DNA of 64,000 nucleotides, taken from NCBI GenBank assembly GCA_008711295.1, contig VUYV01000044.1, positions 2,279,247-2,343,246 of the forward strand, written 5' to 3'. Below the pieces are notes generated by a model. That model was not told the DNA's origin, made no database searches, and was given only the letters and a program-made list of their open reading frames with translations. Below, in pieces: positions 36,512 through 51,024 of the stretch. A program made the position numbers and the translations under genes. Positions within the stretch are counted from its first letter, which is position 1. Each line of letters begins with the position of its first letter. The stretch is from Anarhynchus alexandrinus (lineage: Eukaryota; Chordata; Aves; Charadriiformes; Charadriidae).

Positions 36512-39500
36512 CTTTCTAAGTGTTTCTAAATTTATTGAGCAACTGACTCAAAATGTGCCTTTAGAGGGCTTTTTGTGTAGAATATTTGTGCAATTCAAAA
36601 GCAGGTATCTGATTCATCAAATTCACTGCTGTAAAAGAGAACATTTAGAAACAGGACCTAAATGTGTTAAGTATGTGTGATGTAGACCACTATTAATTTA
36701 GAATTTGTTTTAATAAATTGCCCAGTGAATATTTAAAAAACCCACTGAAGTATTCTTACAAGTTCTACTGTTCTTCAGAATACTGACATTTCAAATTGTA
36801 TTGCTCTTAGTCCAATACTTTGATACTCTGAAATTCTTGGACTCAGCATCCAAGTACTCAATTACTGTAAGTGGCATCCAGCGTCTAGTTTTTGGGATCC
36901 AAGCCCACTATGTCCAGTGCACTAAATCAGATTTTGGTTCAACCCAGTGCCCTGTACCTGGAGAACTTTGTGGACATCAAGAATACAATGCAGGCTTGTA
37001 CAATTTGTTAGAAACTTGAATGCTGATTATGAAAATCATTCTGAAATTCTAAAAAGCACCTTAGAAAAAAATAAAACGGTGTTGATTTTCAATGAGTGTT
37101 CCAGAATCTTCCGCAGAATCACACAGAATGGATAATTTGCTGAGCAGTCCCAAAGACTGCTGAGCTGATAATGTGGAACTAGGGCCTCCACGAGAATTTT
37201 AATAGCACCAATGTCTTAACTCCTCAATTCTTTTGAGAGTTCCAGTCACTGATACCCAAAGTTGTGTCATTCCAGCCATTGACTCCTAAAAGTTTATAGG
37301 AGAAATTTCCTGAACTATCTATAAATCTTATGGTAGTCTAACATGGAATTAATTTTGGAAAACACAATTTTTATTTGGCAGTTATTTAAAATTTAATCCT
37401 CAAGAAAAATCTTCTTCTCAAGATGTCCATCACCTTCCTGTTTGTTGGAGATCTTGGGCTCTTCACAAAAAACACTGTTTCAGTTACATTGGAACACCAC
37501 CAGACAGGTCTCTATATTTCAGTGCCTCTTCAAGGACTATATTCCTGTTCAATTAAAAACAGGAAGGACATCTTGGGAAATGAGCTATGTACATCCTTCA
37601 GCAGTTTGAAGCTAAACTAGAATCATGCACAGTACATTGCATGTACATTCCAGAAGCCAATTTCACCAATTTCTTTTGGCCTAGGTCATGACCATCAGAC
37701 TCACAGCAATAGTAAGTGGAGTGTTCAAATCCCTGTTCAGCTGAGTATACCCAGTCATTAGATACATGTGAAGTGGAAAAAGTTCACAAACATCATGTTT
37801 TGTTGAAATCTGGAACTACTTAGGCTGAAATTAGACAAACATGGACAATAGCATAACCACTCTGCATGGAAAAAAATGCCCTGCCCAAAGTACAGATATC
37901 TGTTCCATGGAGAGTTTCAACTGGGGTGCCAGTGTCTAATAAATCTCTCATATATCTTAGTTTTCTCATTATCTCTGTAACCTGCTAATTAGCAGTAGCA
38001 ATATAGGCATATTTAACTATGCCAACTGATAAAATTGAGTACTGCTAAAATACCATCCTGTCTGGTCACGGGACAGTCTCTATGACGTAGGTATAAGCTA
38101 CACCTAGCCACATGTATAAATGGATTAATGAAAGTGAATTTTTGTCAAGTCATATTATCACTAAGAAATTTATTCTGGCTTCAGAAATGTTAGTCTGAGT
38201 TTAAAACCCACAAACCCACCTGGGCACTCTTTATGTACCGAAGTTTCGGTATGTGTTAGACTACCCTAGAGGCACTCTGGTGTTTCAGATTTGCACTTTC
38301 TCTGACCAGGCAAACAGATATCCACACAGTGGATCATCCACCAGGTTAACTCTTCCAGTTGCTCAACTGTTAAGCATCACAGTGCTTAGCACCTTTGGTG
38401 TTCTCCCCCAAGTTACTAAAGATCTGATCACATTGCCTGACGTGGAAAAAAATATTTCTCATCAATTTTACATTATTTCATAAAGACAAAATTAAAGGCA
38501 GTTGTGAAAGACAAGTTTCTAATCTCATAGCATTTAAACCATAATCCTAACAATCTTTTTCCATCCCCTTTGTAAGTTGTTCTTACTGACTGCTCTTAGT
38601 TTAAGCAATAAAGACTGTATTTTCAAAGTAGCCACAGATTTATCTCTTAATATGTATTAGATATTATGCTAGCTTCACATCTCATTAAGCCGCTTCTATT
38701 TGACCAAAGCTTCATTACTGAGCATTTGGGCAGTTTGGGCAATAGTAACTGCCTTCAGCCTTACATACATGTACTTCTGCCATGCCTGTCTTTACATTGA
38801 TATGAGCTGCTGTGAAAAAATAAAATTACAAATTCACAAAACTTATCCAACATTTTCCACAATCCTCTGGACTTTTAAGCTCTAATGCAAAATTCTGACC
38901 TCACCTTAGTTGGATTTTGCCTGAGAACCATCTGGATTTTCTGTAATCCCTAAAAAACTGCTCTACTGCAAAAACAATTGGTTGGATGCCACTTGTGAAA
39001 TCATTAATTTGACAAGTTCTATGATATTTTGAATAACTTATTTAACAGATTTTCTCTTCTTCATTATTTATTTGGGATCAATGGCTTATGTGCAGAATGT
39101 GCAAACCTATACACAAACAAGCCCCAATCATCTTATTGTCCAAAGACACATTTTTTGGTTTTGGGTGTACACAGCCCCACCTATTGTAACCAATGATATA
39201 GTGCCAGAATTTCAAGCCATTAGGTGGGTCACGCATCCCATGGCATTGTTCATCTGGCTAACACATGTAAGACAAATATGATATGTACATATCCCAAAGA
39301 AGGAAGAGTGAAACCAAGACGCATGGTAGGATTATACAACGGCTAAAAGCCATTGTATTTAAATTACTATTTAAACTACTTATGGCTGGACTGGAAAAAA
39401 TATATGAGAAAAATCATGAAGTACCAACATTTAGCTGCATTCCAGACTGGAACAAACTGAAGACCTTCCACATTTTTTTCCCAAGAGGAGAACATGAGTA

Positions 39501-42500
39501 CATAACCCATATATAGGCAGCCAAACTTTAAACAGCCATTATTTTAAGGCACTTCTCTAAGACATAGGAGACAAAAGGTAAAGCACCTGTTGTGAGTGAC
39601 AGCAGTAACCACTGGACTTCTTGATTTTCCAAAATGGAAGCATCTCTCACATTCTCTTACTTGGACTAGAAATTCCATTCTGGATCTCAGAAGTTTTTCG
39701 TAAAAAGTATGACATGTCCACAAGTGTTTTCTTTTCTAACAAAACAGCATTTTTAGACAGAGAAGAGCATTTTTAGACAAAGAACGTTTTGCTAAAAAAT
39801 TCTCAACCAGTACTCAATCACTCCTCTTACAAGCTTAGCTATATATTTCTATTTCAGGTAAGGAAAATAAAACCTTAAACCACAGATTTTTGTGATTCAT
39901 TGAAATATTGCATGGTGGAATGTATTTCATAGATCTGCATGCTTCTTTGCTCAAAAATAGTCCAATTTTCTGTGAAGATACTCACATTTCCAGCACTTAA
40001 AACTACGCTCTGGCAGGAGAGATTTTTCACCTCATAAAACAAGACGTTCTGATATTTGAAAATGCTCTGCTGGTGCAAAAATAATGCCCTTTATTCCATC
40101 TTAAAAGTTCCTTGTAAAAAAAAAAACCAACAAACCCACAAAACTAAAATGACCCTGCAACCAACTGTTACCCTAAAATTTTATTTAAAAAATGAATATT
40201 TGATCTGATTTTGCTGACTCTGACAGCCATGCACAGTCATACAAAGGCATTTCAAAAAGAATTTGGTTTGTTTGTTTTCCTTCTGGATTTCTTGGCAGTT
40301 TTATTAGAACAAATGAATTACTGCTGTAAGAAAATAATTGTCAAAGTCGCCTAACCTATAATAAGAGCTCAGTTTCATTTTCATCAAAGTCAGCAGCAAA
40401 CTGCCACAAATGGGAGTACATTATGGCAGTAAAGAATCAGTAATTTTGAATTTATTATCAAGAAGAGAGGTGGAAATTCGTACTACTGACTTGTACACAA
40501 TCAACTAGATAGCTAAATGGGAAGTTAGCTGTCCTTACTTAATCCACTGTCAACATAAAGGGGCAGTATCCTTGGAACACAATTCAATGCACCTAAGTCT
40601 AAATCACCATCCTTTTCTGTTTACTGTACAGATAGTTAAAAGCTGAGTATGTATTTGGAATGTAAGAAGTGCCTACAATTGGGGAATATGAATGCTATTT
40701 GATTCCATGTAAAAGCACAGACTGATCAAAAAAAACCCCAAAACTATTTGCCTTTATTAGTTAATGAACACTACTGGAGTTCATTCAGTTACACAAGTGT
40801 ACAAACCCAGAGAGAAAAAGACATAATGAACCCCTTTTTTTTCTATCCTGTCAGATGTGAACCAATATTGTTGTATATCACAACATTACAGCTGTTAATA
40901 TGGAATATGCAACAAGAAAAATCAGCAAATACTGCATAGCAGCCTAAGACAGTGAAGTCTTTAAATAAGATCTAACATGAACAACCACCACCAACAAATG
41001 ATTTATTGATTATAACTCAGCACAGGACAGGCCTCAGTGGCAACTGCTTTCTATATTAAGCATTAGAAGGCAGCCCATGAGACATCTACCACAGAGGTGA
41101 GAGTTTGCATCTCTGTCCCTGTTAGCAAGAGGATCAACAACATATGTGTAAAGCTTTGGAGAAAGAACTGGAATTGATCCAGCAAACATCTTGCAAAACA
41201 TACTATACTATATACAAACCCCACAAAATGTAAACCAGACACTCATAGCTCTGCAGTGATACCAGAGATTTCCAGATGGCAGGTAGAAAAAAATGATGTC
41301 TGTATACACACACCAGAAACTTTAAGACTTTAAAACTATCATAGTTTTGGTTAATCCTGGATTGTTTAATGTGCATTTCAAATTTCAAAGGGATAATAAC
41401 CTGTGTTCCTGTGGAGTTCCTGTCTCAGTTGTTAGAGTCCTGCAAATATAAAATAAACCTTGCAGCTGCATGCAAATGACTACTCTCTCCCTTCATTTAA
41501 GTAACCATAAGTAGTTCAGAAGTGCATGTGGACTGCCACTATGCCTCATCTTTTATACCCTCCTTAAAGGGTCCTGCCATTTAATTTCCTATTAAAGATC
41601 TACTCCAATCTACAGGAATGCAATCAAGATAACTCAAAACGACAAGACCCTATACCTCCAAAATTTAATACTAGGCCCTACCTTTAACCTTCACAGTGAT
41701 TTAATCTAACATGTTTTACTACAGAATTGGCACAGGCTAAAAATGACTTCATGGTCAGTGACTACAGCTCGGCACACAGACCACAACTTATGAGACATGG
41801 TGATTCTTGACTGATCTGGGTGATGTGGCTACATCTTAACTGTGACATACTTTGTGCCTTTACAGCACCTGAACTAAAAAGAGATGCTACAGAGAGCTGT
41901 GAGAAATGTTCATTATCAAACGTTTAGGAATTTGAGGTTTGTTGGATAAGAAATACTTACAAGAACTGTTTACAACTATTTGGATTTATATTTGTGCCAG
42001 ATTTTTGTGCCATGTACTTCTGGGTTTTACTGAGCTAGTGTTCATCATCCGTAAAAGATCAGGGTCAAAGGAATCTGATTATAATTTTAACTGTTTGATC
42101 CTTTGGGTGGAGAAGAACAGATAAATCTTTCCATCTTGTTTCTTATTTATTGAATGCTATATTTAGCTGTGATGTTTAACAGCACTGTACAGTATCTTAA
42201 TATGTAATAGAAGAAGATGGCAGATGAGGAAAAAATTAGGGTATGTAGTCCGTATTACATTTTAAACAGACAAATTAAATTTCAGAATTGTGACCTATTT
42301 TGCAAACATGCTAGTCACATTATTAAGTCTGAGTATATATCATACAGTCAAATATTTTTCTGAACCTGGCCTTGCACATGAAATTGAAATTAGTAGCAAA
42401 CAAAAAGCTTTTGGAAGGAAAGAACTTAAAACCAGAAAACCCAAATCTTTGCAATGTAATGTACTTCATATTTGACTTCTTCATATTTAAGTTTTCAATT

Positions 42501-42834
42501 AACATGCCAAAGAGTAGAAGCTAAATTTAAATCCCAAGTATTTTTTCTAATTTTGTTATTTAATTTAAGATTTTAAAATTAAAGCTATCTTCGGTACATC
42601 AACCTTCTCCTGACTCCTGATTAAACTACAAGGATGCTAAACACAAATCACAGGGTACATGGAATCTGATCAATATTACTGGACTACGCATCTAGATAAC
42701 AAGGATTCTTTCCAAGACATCAAGACTGGACATTATTTTAAGGTCTTTTTACTTGTTTTACCATTTAGTTCCCAGCCAGATTCAGACTTTCAGTACACCA
42801 CACAAGATCTGCAAAGACATTCTACATAGTTACC
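36512..42834. other. Intergenic, no gene seen
   Basis: Only short open frames without domains. A 20-bp tandem duplication at 39,746-39,785 is listed separately. Confidence 0.5.
39746..39785. repeat. Two-copy 20-bp tandem repeat
   Basis: AGCATTTTTAGACAGAGAAG is followed directly by AGCATTTTTAGACAAAGAAC, with two differences. Confidence 0.8.
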
Positions 42835-42895
42835 CTGTGATTTTCAAAAGCATTAATACTTAGGAGTCTGAATATTTGATTTCCAAACAACTTTC
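42835..42895. repeat. Possible half of a palindromic MITE-like relic
   Basis: TGATTTTCAAAAGCATTAAT followed by ACTTAGGAGTCTGAAT resembles one arm of an old sauropsid palindromic element that begins GATTTTCAAAGGCACTTAGG. The second arm is not evident, so this is weak. Confidence 0.25.
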
Positions 42896-45800
42896 TGGTA
42901 TGTTCATGTCATACAAAGGGTACATATACTTCTAAGACTATGTGCTTGTGACAGAGCACTACTACCCCAACCAGAAACGGTATTGCTGAATCATGGCAGA
43001 GATGTGATGCAATCAGAAATGGGGCAGGAAGGCAGGGCTTATTGGAGTTTTGCTACACCTAAGTTACGTTATTTAGAGCTGCCAAATAACACATCTGCAG
43101 AAGTGTGCTGCACCATGTTCCTGCGTCAGCCTGGCACCTCTACCATTCACATCAGCACCTGGTACTGAAGTGTCTTTTAAACTTCTTAGTTAATAGCTTT
43201 TTTAAATGCTATCCCAAGCTAGAGATGCGCACAACTTACTGCACACCGTAGTGATAATTACACATGCAATTTGAGAAGTTTTCCTACACTTGTGCCTGTT
43301 AGAAATGTTTAGAAGTATTATAGCAAAATAGACATTTGACAGAGACGGAAAGTGAAACAACAAGGAATGCAGAATATGTGCTTCTAGATTAAATATGCCT
43401 GTTTATACTGATGAAAATTTTACTTCTGTTACAATGCAAAGTTAAAAGAAGCCATCTTAATACAAGATCATTCAGACCTATCTGATATAAATTATCCTGT
43501 TGGGAACAGACACTCCATGGATAAAGGTGGTTTGTGGTTTTTTTAAGAACCTTAAATACATATTAGTTTTGGTTGTCATGCAGACCTGCACTCTGAGAGG
43601 TTACTGTGACCCATTCATATTGATCTACATGCAGATAGGAGGGAAATGTTGACATTTTGTAAGTGCTTTTATGTTTTCACAGACAATATTTTTAATAGGA
43701 ACCAGAATAAATTGGTTTGGTTAAATTTCCTCCTATTTTATCAGTTACAAAAGAGAGATTCATCCCTGCTGGAAGGGCTTTCTTTATAAATACAGAGAGC
43801 TTGTGATTTAATCCTTTAGCAAGAGCACTCAAAAATGATTCATATGTGGTATGCTCTCTGCCTGATGCCACAGACAGAGAAAGTAACAGAGAAAGAACCT
43901 AAACACATAAATGTAAGTTCAAAATGCATATAAAGCTATTCCTTCATTATTCTGACTACACATGCAGCTAGCACAACTGTGCTCACATTCCACATCTACG
44001 GCAGGTACTTAGTAATGTCCATATTTGCACATGACAGATAATACAGTAACATTCAGCATCCTAATGTGTTTGCAAACCAGTCTCATGGACATTTTACATA
44101 TGCATCTGGATGCCCAAAGTATCTGCTCCAAAATGTTTACAATTTAAAAACAGCATATGAAAATAATTTTGGAATATCACTTATCATTACTGGTATATAA
44201 AAATATATGATCCTTCAAGATATACAGGCTAATCCTTCCACTCATTTTAGCACTGGAAAAAACCTCATTTGAAGATGTCTTCTTCAAGAATAGAGCTACA
44301 AGCAGAACTAGAAATAAAGATGTAGGTTTGTCACTAGGAAAATAATATCTAATAATGAAGCTACTGAAGCACTGGAATAGAATGTCTGAGAATATTAGAA
44401 AATCTTCATCCATTTAGGTCTGTTTGGGTTCATCTGAATGTTTTCACTCCCTGCTCCAACACATTTTGTGTCCTTAGTATTCTCCCCAACTCATTTCTCA
44501 GTGGTGCTCACATTATTGGGGAGAAAGGGATACTTCCATAGGTATTATCATGGAAGATCAATGCTGTAAGATGCTGAGCTGAGAATGGAAGATGTGTCTG
44601 GGAGAAGGCAATGAGAGGCAAAAGAGTGGAAATTCATTGATTAGCCCTACCTTTATCTCAAACTCCTTGATAAATCCTGCACTCCGTTTCCAGCAGCTCT
44701 GGCAATATATTATCCTCCCTTCCGCTTCCAATATATCCTGTAGAGCTCAGCTTGAGAATCTCATAGACAAATATTTAGCAGAAATATCCCTGTAGCTGAT
44801 CCCTAATTTTACCTCTCAAGATCTGTTCCAACCAAGCTCTAATACTATTCCTGTTCCATGAAATATAAAGCCAAATTGTTGGTAGTCAGTTTGTATAGAA
44901 TATATTGGAAAATTCACAAGCTGCAAGTTTTGCCTAGTTTTCACAGGATACGTGAAGAAGCAGAACGTGGGCAATAATTCTGCAATAAAAGTGACATATG
45001 GATTGTTTACACTCCTAAATAAGAATGGAAGCAGATCTGTCTGCTGCTAGACAGACCATAGGCAGAATGTATAGCAATGTTTTAATTTTGTAACAGTGCT
45101 TCAGTTTCTCTTTTATATACTTGAAATAAAATTCAAATACCAGATTAGAATTCATTCTTGAATCCCTGCTCAATCCATTGAAAATTTGTTCAAGAAAATG
45201 CATTTCTCTGTGCTACCCTATACAACTCACACAACAGGGAAGAAGTAGTAAAACAGGCACTTGCACCTTTGCCCTTTTTTTTAAATCACAGAGCAGATTA
45301 CACATAAAAAAAGGGACAGGGATGCATCATAAAAGATGGTGCCAAACAATTTATACTCTGCACCAATATTACAGAGTTGGGAAGAATTACATCTCAAGGC
45401 ACAATCCTTCTTGAAGCTTCCTTTGGAACAGAGCAATTTGAAAGACAGTGGTAATGGCTTTTATAAGCCATTAACATTCAATAAATAAGGTATTAATAGA
45501 CTGAAAGAGAATTTCACAGATTAAATACTACCATTTCCATTTAAATACAGAGTTAAGTTAGCTTGATGGTTGGGCTGAGAATACTTCATTCAGGTGGGGA
45601 AGGTGGAGACACAAAGGGGATAACTAATCTCTCAGTTATCAGACAGATCTGGATGAAAGCAACATCAAGGTACCTCTTCTCAGACGGCAAGACAGGGGGG
45701 AAGTTCACAAAATCTTCCTGAAATACTAAGGATTTTGTTGTGTCTGGACCAGCATAACAGTGAGGGTTCCCAAGATATCAGGTACTTTGGAGTACTGCAA

Positions 45801-47019
45801 AGTCAGCAAAGTTTTTCTTGGTGTTTTTTTTTGGAGGGGGGGTTGTTTAGTATTTTAAAATATTAACAGACAAAGACTTGAAAATTCAGTTTCTGTTTTA
45901 TACGTTTCACAAGGCATTTTTCAGGCTTTAGATAACAAGCATATAGTAATGACAAAGCTGTTCTCTAATTTATACTATTGTTTCATCTACCTGTTGAGGT
46001 CAGATAGAATACTGGCCCCTGGATAAATGCCTGCAGCTCTCCACCACCACAATTACGTATTGTGCAATTTCATTGTCATTTGAGAAAACAGTGTATACTT
46101 CCAAGAGGATATCAGAAGAGTCAATGTAGGTTAAAACATTCCCTCCCCAATCCCACCACCCTGTCCATTCTCCACCCCAACACCTCCTCCTGCACACGCA
46201 CAACTTCTCCCTTCTGTTTATTTTTGGTTTTAAACACTCTAAGCAAAAATTGACTTTGGCTGCTCTTCCTGAACTCTGAAGTGTTTGAGCAGATAAGATT
46301 CAGATAATACGTTAGAAGAAAGTTTCATAAGTCCCTTTTCTCCTGACAGGTATTCACCAAGGCCAACCATGCATTGAGGTTTCTTTCCCCTGCAGCAGTA
46401 TTTTTCTGGCTTGTCCACTTATCAAACTAGGCCAGATTTTAAATTTTTACTATATCTGACTTGGAAAAAATGTTTCAGCTGAGAGACACTTGTTTATATA
46501 CAGTGCTTGGAAAATACAATGTGTAAATCTACCTCCTGTCATCCCAAACATGGCGTTAGTTTCTCAAGCAGTTTTATTGAGCCCTTCTTGGATTAAGTGA
46601 AAAGGAGTTGATCTGAGCTCCTCTCCTTTATTGGAAATAAATTAATAGTGATAAAACTCATACACTACAAAAGAAATAAGAAACACCTCCAGAAATAACT
46701 GGTCTTTAGAGGGCAGTATGAAAATAGTGACACTTGTTTCAATGAAATACTGGTTAAAATGATGTACTCTTCCTATCACTATTTTTTCCACTTAGAGGCT
46801 TACATGAAACTAGAAGGCTCTCATTCGACTCCTAGGTAAAAAGAATTTCAGGGCACTCTTTCCACATAAGGCATTTTCTGTCACTACAGTGATCTCATGT
46901 ATGTTTGGGTTGTTTTGTTTTGGTTTTATTTTTTTTTCATAAATATTAAGTTCAACATTGAGTTGTGCTCAAAACTGTTTATCTGTGCTTGTCAGGGCCC
47001 ATGCTAAGTCTGTGTGCCA
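42896..47019. other. Intergenic, no gene seen
   Basis: AT-rich; no gene or repeat that I recognise. A G-run after a T-run lies near 45,825-45,845, and a C-rich low-complexity patch near 46,140-46,200. Confidence 0.5.
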
Positions 47020-47032
47020 CCAGGAGATGGCA
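47020..47032 (+). promoter_or_regulatory. CTCF-like motif
   Basis: CCAGGAGATGGCA fits the CTCF core pattern CCASYAGRKGGCR with one mismatch, at the pyrimidine position. Binding is inferred, not shown. Confidence 0.3.
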
Positions 47033-47405
47033 TATGGAAGTAGGTCCAAACAAAATGATTTAAAATATGACCTTATCTTAATTTAAAACAGAGTTTACTG
47101 TGAATCACTGAAATTGTAGTTGTGTGTTTCTCAAGATGAAGTCTTCAGTGGCAATACTGGCTATGGTATTGATATTTGTCTTCTATAATCTTCCTGCCCC
47201 AGCATCAAGGTATTCTGTTGTTCCAGAAAAATTGTTTACGTAGCCATGTGGTTCACTATACTGGAGAACTGATCTTGCTTAAAACTAATCCAGAAGTAAA
47301 CCTAGTATTTTTTTTTAAGTAGATATGTTCCCAGCTCCCTTTCCAAGTGCAGCTGCATAAATAGTTGGGCTGGCACAATTGAAGGGGTGGTATACCACAG
47401 AAACC

Positions 47406-47418
47406 AGCAGCAGGTGGC
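47406..47418 (+). promoter_or_regulatory. CTCF-like motif
   Basis: GCAGCAGGTGGCA fits CCASYAGRKGGCR with a single mismatch at the first base. It has the same orientation as the motif near 47,020. Confidence 0.35.
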
Positions 47419-50400
47419 AAAGGAGGTGAGGCTAGGTCAATATTGCTGCCAAACAGCAGCAATATGCCTTTGGATACACAGCCTCAAGTCTAGTCAGCAG
47501 TTCATGTATATAATTCACTTAGCTTCAGACTAAGTGTACTGACAGCAAGGAAATCAAAACAGACTCCAAAACCCTACATGAAACTTAGGTTAATTTGCAA
47601 CTGGCTTGCCTGCACTGAATGCCATGCTATGGTCATGGTGATACCAATGACATAACTGTCTCAATATTAAACTAACGGTGTATCAATAACTCAAATTTAA
47701 GCTAATGCTTCCTTGCATATGTAAAAACAGCAGCCACAACTTTGAAGGAACTTCAGACATTCCCTGGAATGCTTGTGTCTTCAACTTGAAGTGAAAAATG
47801 CTTGCAAGACTACAGATCTGCAGACTTAGCACTCACCCATTCTGTAGCCCTAGGATACACAGGTGAAGGCAATTCCAAACTCAGATCTGCTGTATCTGCT
47901 GTAAGGAAAAAGGATTATTTAAAGAGAGCATTGCTGAAAACATTCTCTCATTACTATAAAACATTGCATAAAGCATAAAACAGTGAGTGAAAGCCTTGGG
48001 GTAAAATACCCTGTAATCACAAAACATACGCCTAATATCTTTTATGGCAGCAGAGAGCACACAGTACCTGAGTCCCATATGACAGAATCAACTGCATTTT
48101 GAAATCTTTATTTAGAAAACTAAGCAACCTGGCAAGATTTCAACACAGACTTCCTAAAATCTAATGCTGCAAAACTAAAGCCAGCTCTGCAAGTGTTATT
48201 TTATTTTATTAACATCATGCTAGCCATAAAAAAATCTTTTCAGTAACTATTTCCGTGTTAGTTGCTAGTTGACCTAAAATTCTTTTGAGTGAAATTATTC
48301 AGGGCTGTGATTACTATGAGCAGTAAGGACTATAGTGCCATCCAATGGTAAGATGGTCTTTAACAGCTATGTCTTCCTTACAAATTTCTACCTCTAACTG
48401 CTTCTGCCACAGCATGATAGTAACCTTAAACACATTCTGCAAAACCCATGAAGGCTGAAAAATATCAGAAGCAGCAAAAAGTGCACATGCATGCACATAC
48501 GTTGTACACTTCCCCCATAGGCACATTTTGTCACACCATCACTGATGGCTAAAACTTCAATGTACAGATAACAGGTAGATATCCCTTCTTTCCTTCTCAC
48601 ACAGAATTCTGACAGTTTATTTCTTAAGGCTAGTTTAGTGTAAACTGATGCACTTTACCAAAAAAAAGTTATTCTTGCTCTCTTTTAACCGAGGCAGTAA
48701 GCAGATTTTTTGGTATCCCAGTCCTGCTAACAGCATTCTGGTTATCCAGTCCCAGAGGAGGACTTCTGTTTCCTGATAGCTAAAGAGTAAGCCTGACAGC
48801 TAACATAGCAACTATGTCATGAAAAGTCACCCATCTTGCCACTCCATATAACAGATTTTGCGTATTTGCATCTTTCTTCATCAAGTTGCTTTGAACTATG
48901 GAGAATGAAGAAAGGATATGAAATGCATGTTTGAGTTTGGACAAGCACCTTCCTTTTTAATGAAGTGGAATAAGTAACAAGATCCAACCTTTTCTTTTGG
49001 ATTCTCATTTTCTTTTCAAGTGCCAGGTTCTAATGGACAATTTACCAACTAAAACCTCTGAATTGAGGTATATTGAGATGGAAAAGCAATGTGCCTCAAG
49101 TTACACAGGTTGGAATTATTCCAACCTCTCTAAAGTGTAAAAGGGTTGTGCCCCGAGATCACAGAACGTTTTCAGATACCTAATCCTCCATTATTATAAG
49201 GATCTAAGATTATAAAGATCTAAGTAATGCTTTTAATCTCTTCTGTTTTTTTTTTCCTGCAACGCTTTGCAGATTTTGCAACTTTTAGTATTTTGTAAGG
49301 TAAGATCATAAATTTCATATAGGCTGTTAGGAAATGTTTTGCTGCTCTGGATCTGTGTGGAGAGTACAATTTGAGGACTAAATATATATTAAATGGTTGC
49401 ACACATTCGTAGGGCACAGGTCTCTATGATCCAAATTTCAGCCCATATTCTTGACTGGAATATATTTAAGACCTTAAATTCTATTGGATCAGGCATCCAA
49501 AAGCATAGAGCCTGTCAAGTCCCATTGAGCATTAGGACAAACAGTTATTGCCCCCTTTGGCTTCAACTAAAATTATAAATCCACTCTCTTTACATTGCAA
49601 GCCAAGACTGGAAATGTCATGAAAACAGACCTTCTCATAAAAATTCCAATCCAGACATTCCTATTACCTATTCTATTCTATCCCAATCATCACTAGGTTG
49701 TGGTATAAGATTTTTTAAAAAATTTGTACTGCCTCCTATCAAGCAGAAAATGGTTCAGAAGTCACTGAAAAAAATCTTTTAAAACAAGCCAAGCTATCCA
49801 AGGTTCGATTTTCCCTGCAGAAGCATTTTAGACTGAAATATTTTGCCGGTAGAAAAGTGCACCTTCACAAGGAGGAATGTGAAGGAACAGTGTAAAAAGT
49901 TAAGTGATTCAACCCTTAATACCCCCCCACTGACACTTATAGCAAAGTTTTCAAAAATACATTAACAGTTTTAAGACCGTATACTGAAGGAAAATAAAAC
50001 AGAACTTTAATTATTAGTTGATTAAATGGGTCAAGGACGATCTTTTCATCCTGCTTTCATGCAGAGCCTAATTCAGAAAAGCACAGTCTATGCATGAGAC
50101 CATTTATGCATGAGACCCTATAGCATTGCTGCAACAATAATTTTGTGCTAAATTTTATATTTTTCATAAAATGAAGTGTGATGGTCATAGTTTCCATACA
50201 GAAGACCGCAATTGCTCTACTACTTGTTTTGGAGCAGAGAAATGAGTAGTTATGACATGCACCAGTGCTTCAGCCTTCCACAAGTACATCTGCCCACAGC
50301 CACATCTACTCAGGTTCTCAATTTCAGCCTTGTCCTTGGAGAATCAGAGGCACTGCAATGAGTAATACAGAACATTGATATAATTATCATTACAGAAAAC

Positions 50401-50887
50401 AGTTCATTTCAAAGAGGAAGACATTTTTTTCATTACATGAACAGCTCTGCTCCCACCCAATTGTCTAAAGTAATGCTTCCAAAAGAAGACACAGACCGAG
50501 TAAACAATTTCAGTATTTCCCTAACTTCATTCAGTATTAACTACGGAAAAGAGTGACACCAAGCGGTTACTTTTAATGGTGCACACATTTCATGTTGCTA
50601 CAGGTAATTTTCTCTCTCAATAGCCTCTTTATTAGAGATCATTTTGGGGCCCAGTTAAATTACTAAGTTTTGAGAAGAGGTCAGAGTCATGCAATGACTT
50701 GGGTTGAGGTAAGCGGCTACTGAGCTCCATGTCAATGTGTGAATCCCGTTATGACACCTGGAAGTTATCCCTCTGAAACTCAAGATGAGGCTGACCCACG
50801 GTTACAATGTACAGACAACCCTGATGACAAATTTAGCACAAATATGTGGCATACGAGGTGCAAACCCAGCGACTCTCCTCAGCTCTG
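47419..50887. other. Intergenic, no gene seen
   Basis: No recognisable exon. A 13-bp word TATGCATGAGACC occurs twice (50,089-50,101 and 50,105-50,117) with a 16-bp period. Confidence 0.5.
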
Positions 50888-51024
50888 AACCGGGAGGTGC
50901 GCCACGCCGCAGGCAAAGCACTTCCCGGTAGATGGCGCCATCCAAAAACGTTACCACAAGCGTGACGTCACTCCCCTGCCCCGCACCGTGAGAACGTGAC
51001 TCTTGCTCCTCAGAAAAATCGCCG
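50888..51024. promoter_or_regulatory. CpG-dense element with CTCF-like and CRE motifs
   Basis: About 135 bp contain 14 CpG dinucleotides, while the surrounding kilobases have almost none. Inside are CCGGTAGATGGCG (50,925-50,937), a CTCF-core match with one mismatch and the GATGGCGCCATC palindrome. There is also a perfect CRE, TGACGTCA (50,963-50,970), and an ACGTGAC half E-box/CRE-like site (50,994-51,000). There is no coding content and no sign of a CR1 or LTR. The likely role is a distal regulatory element or minor promoter about 6.2 kb upstream of the PTPN1 start codon. This is inference from composition and motifs. Confidence 0.5.

Noticed and set aside
49090..49180. Text partly like a CR1 3' end (GGTTGGAATTATTCCAACC; GATCACAGAACG)
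   Set aside because: The matching pieces are short and out of order; GGTTGGAATTATTCCAACC is simply a local palindrome.
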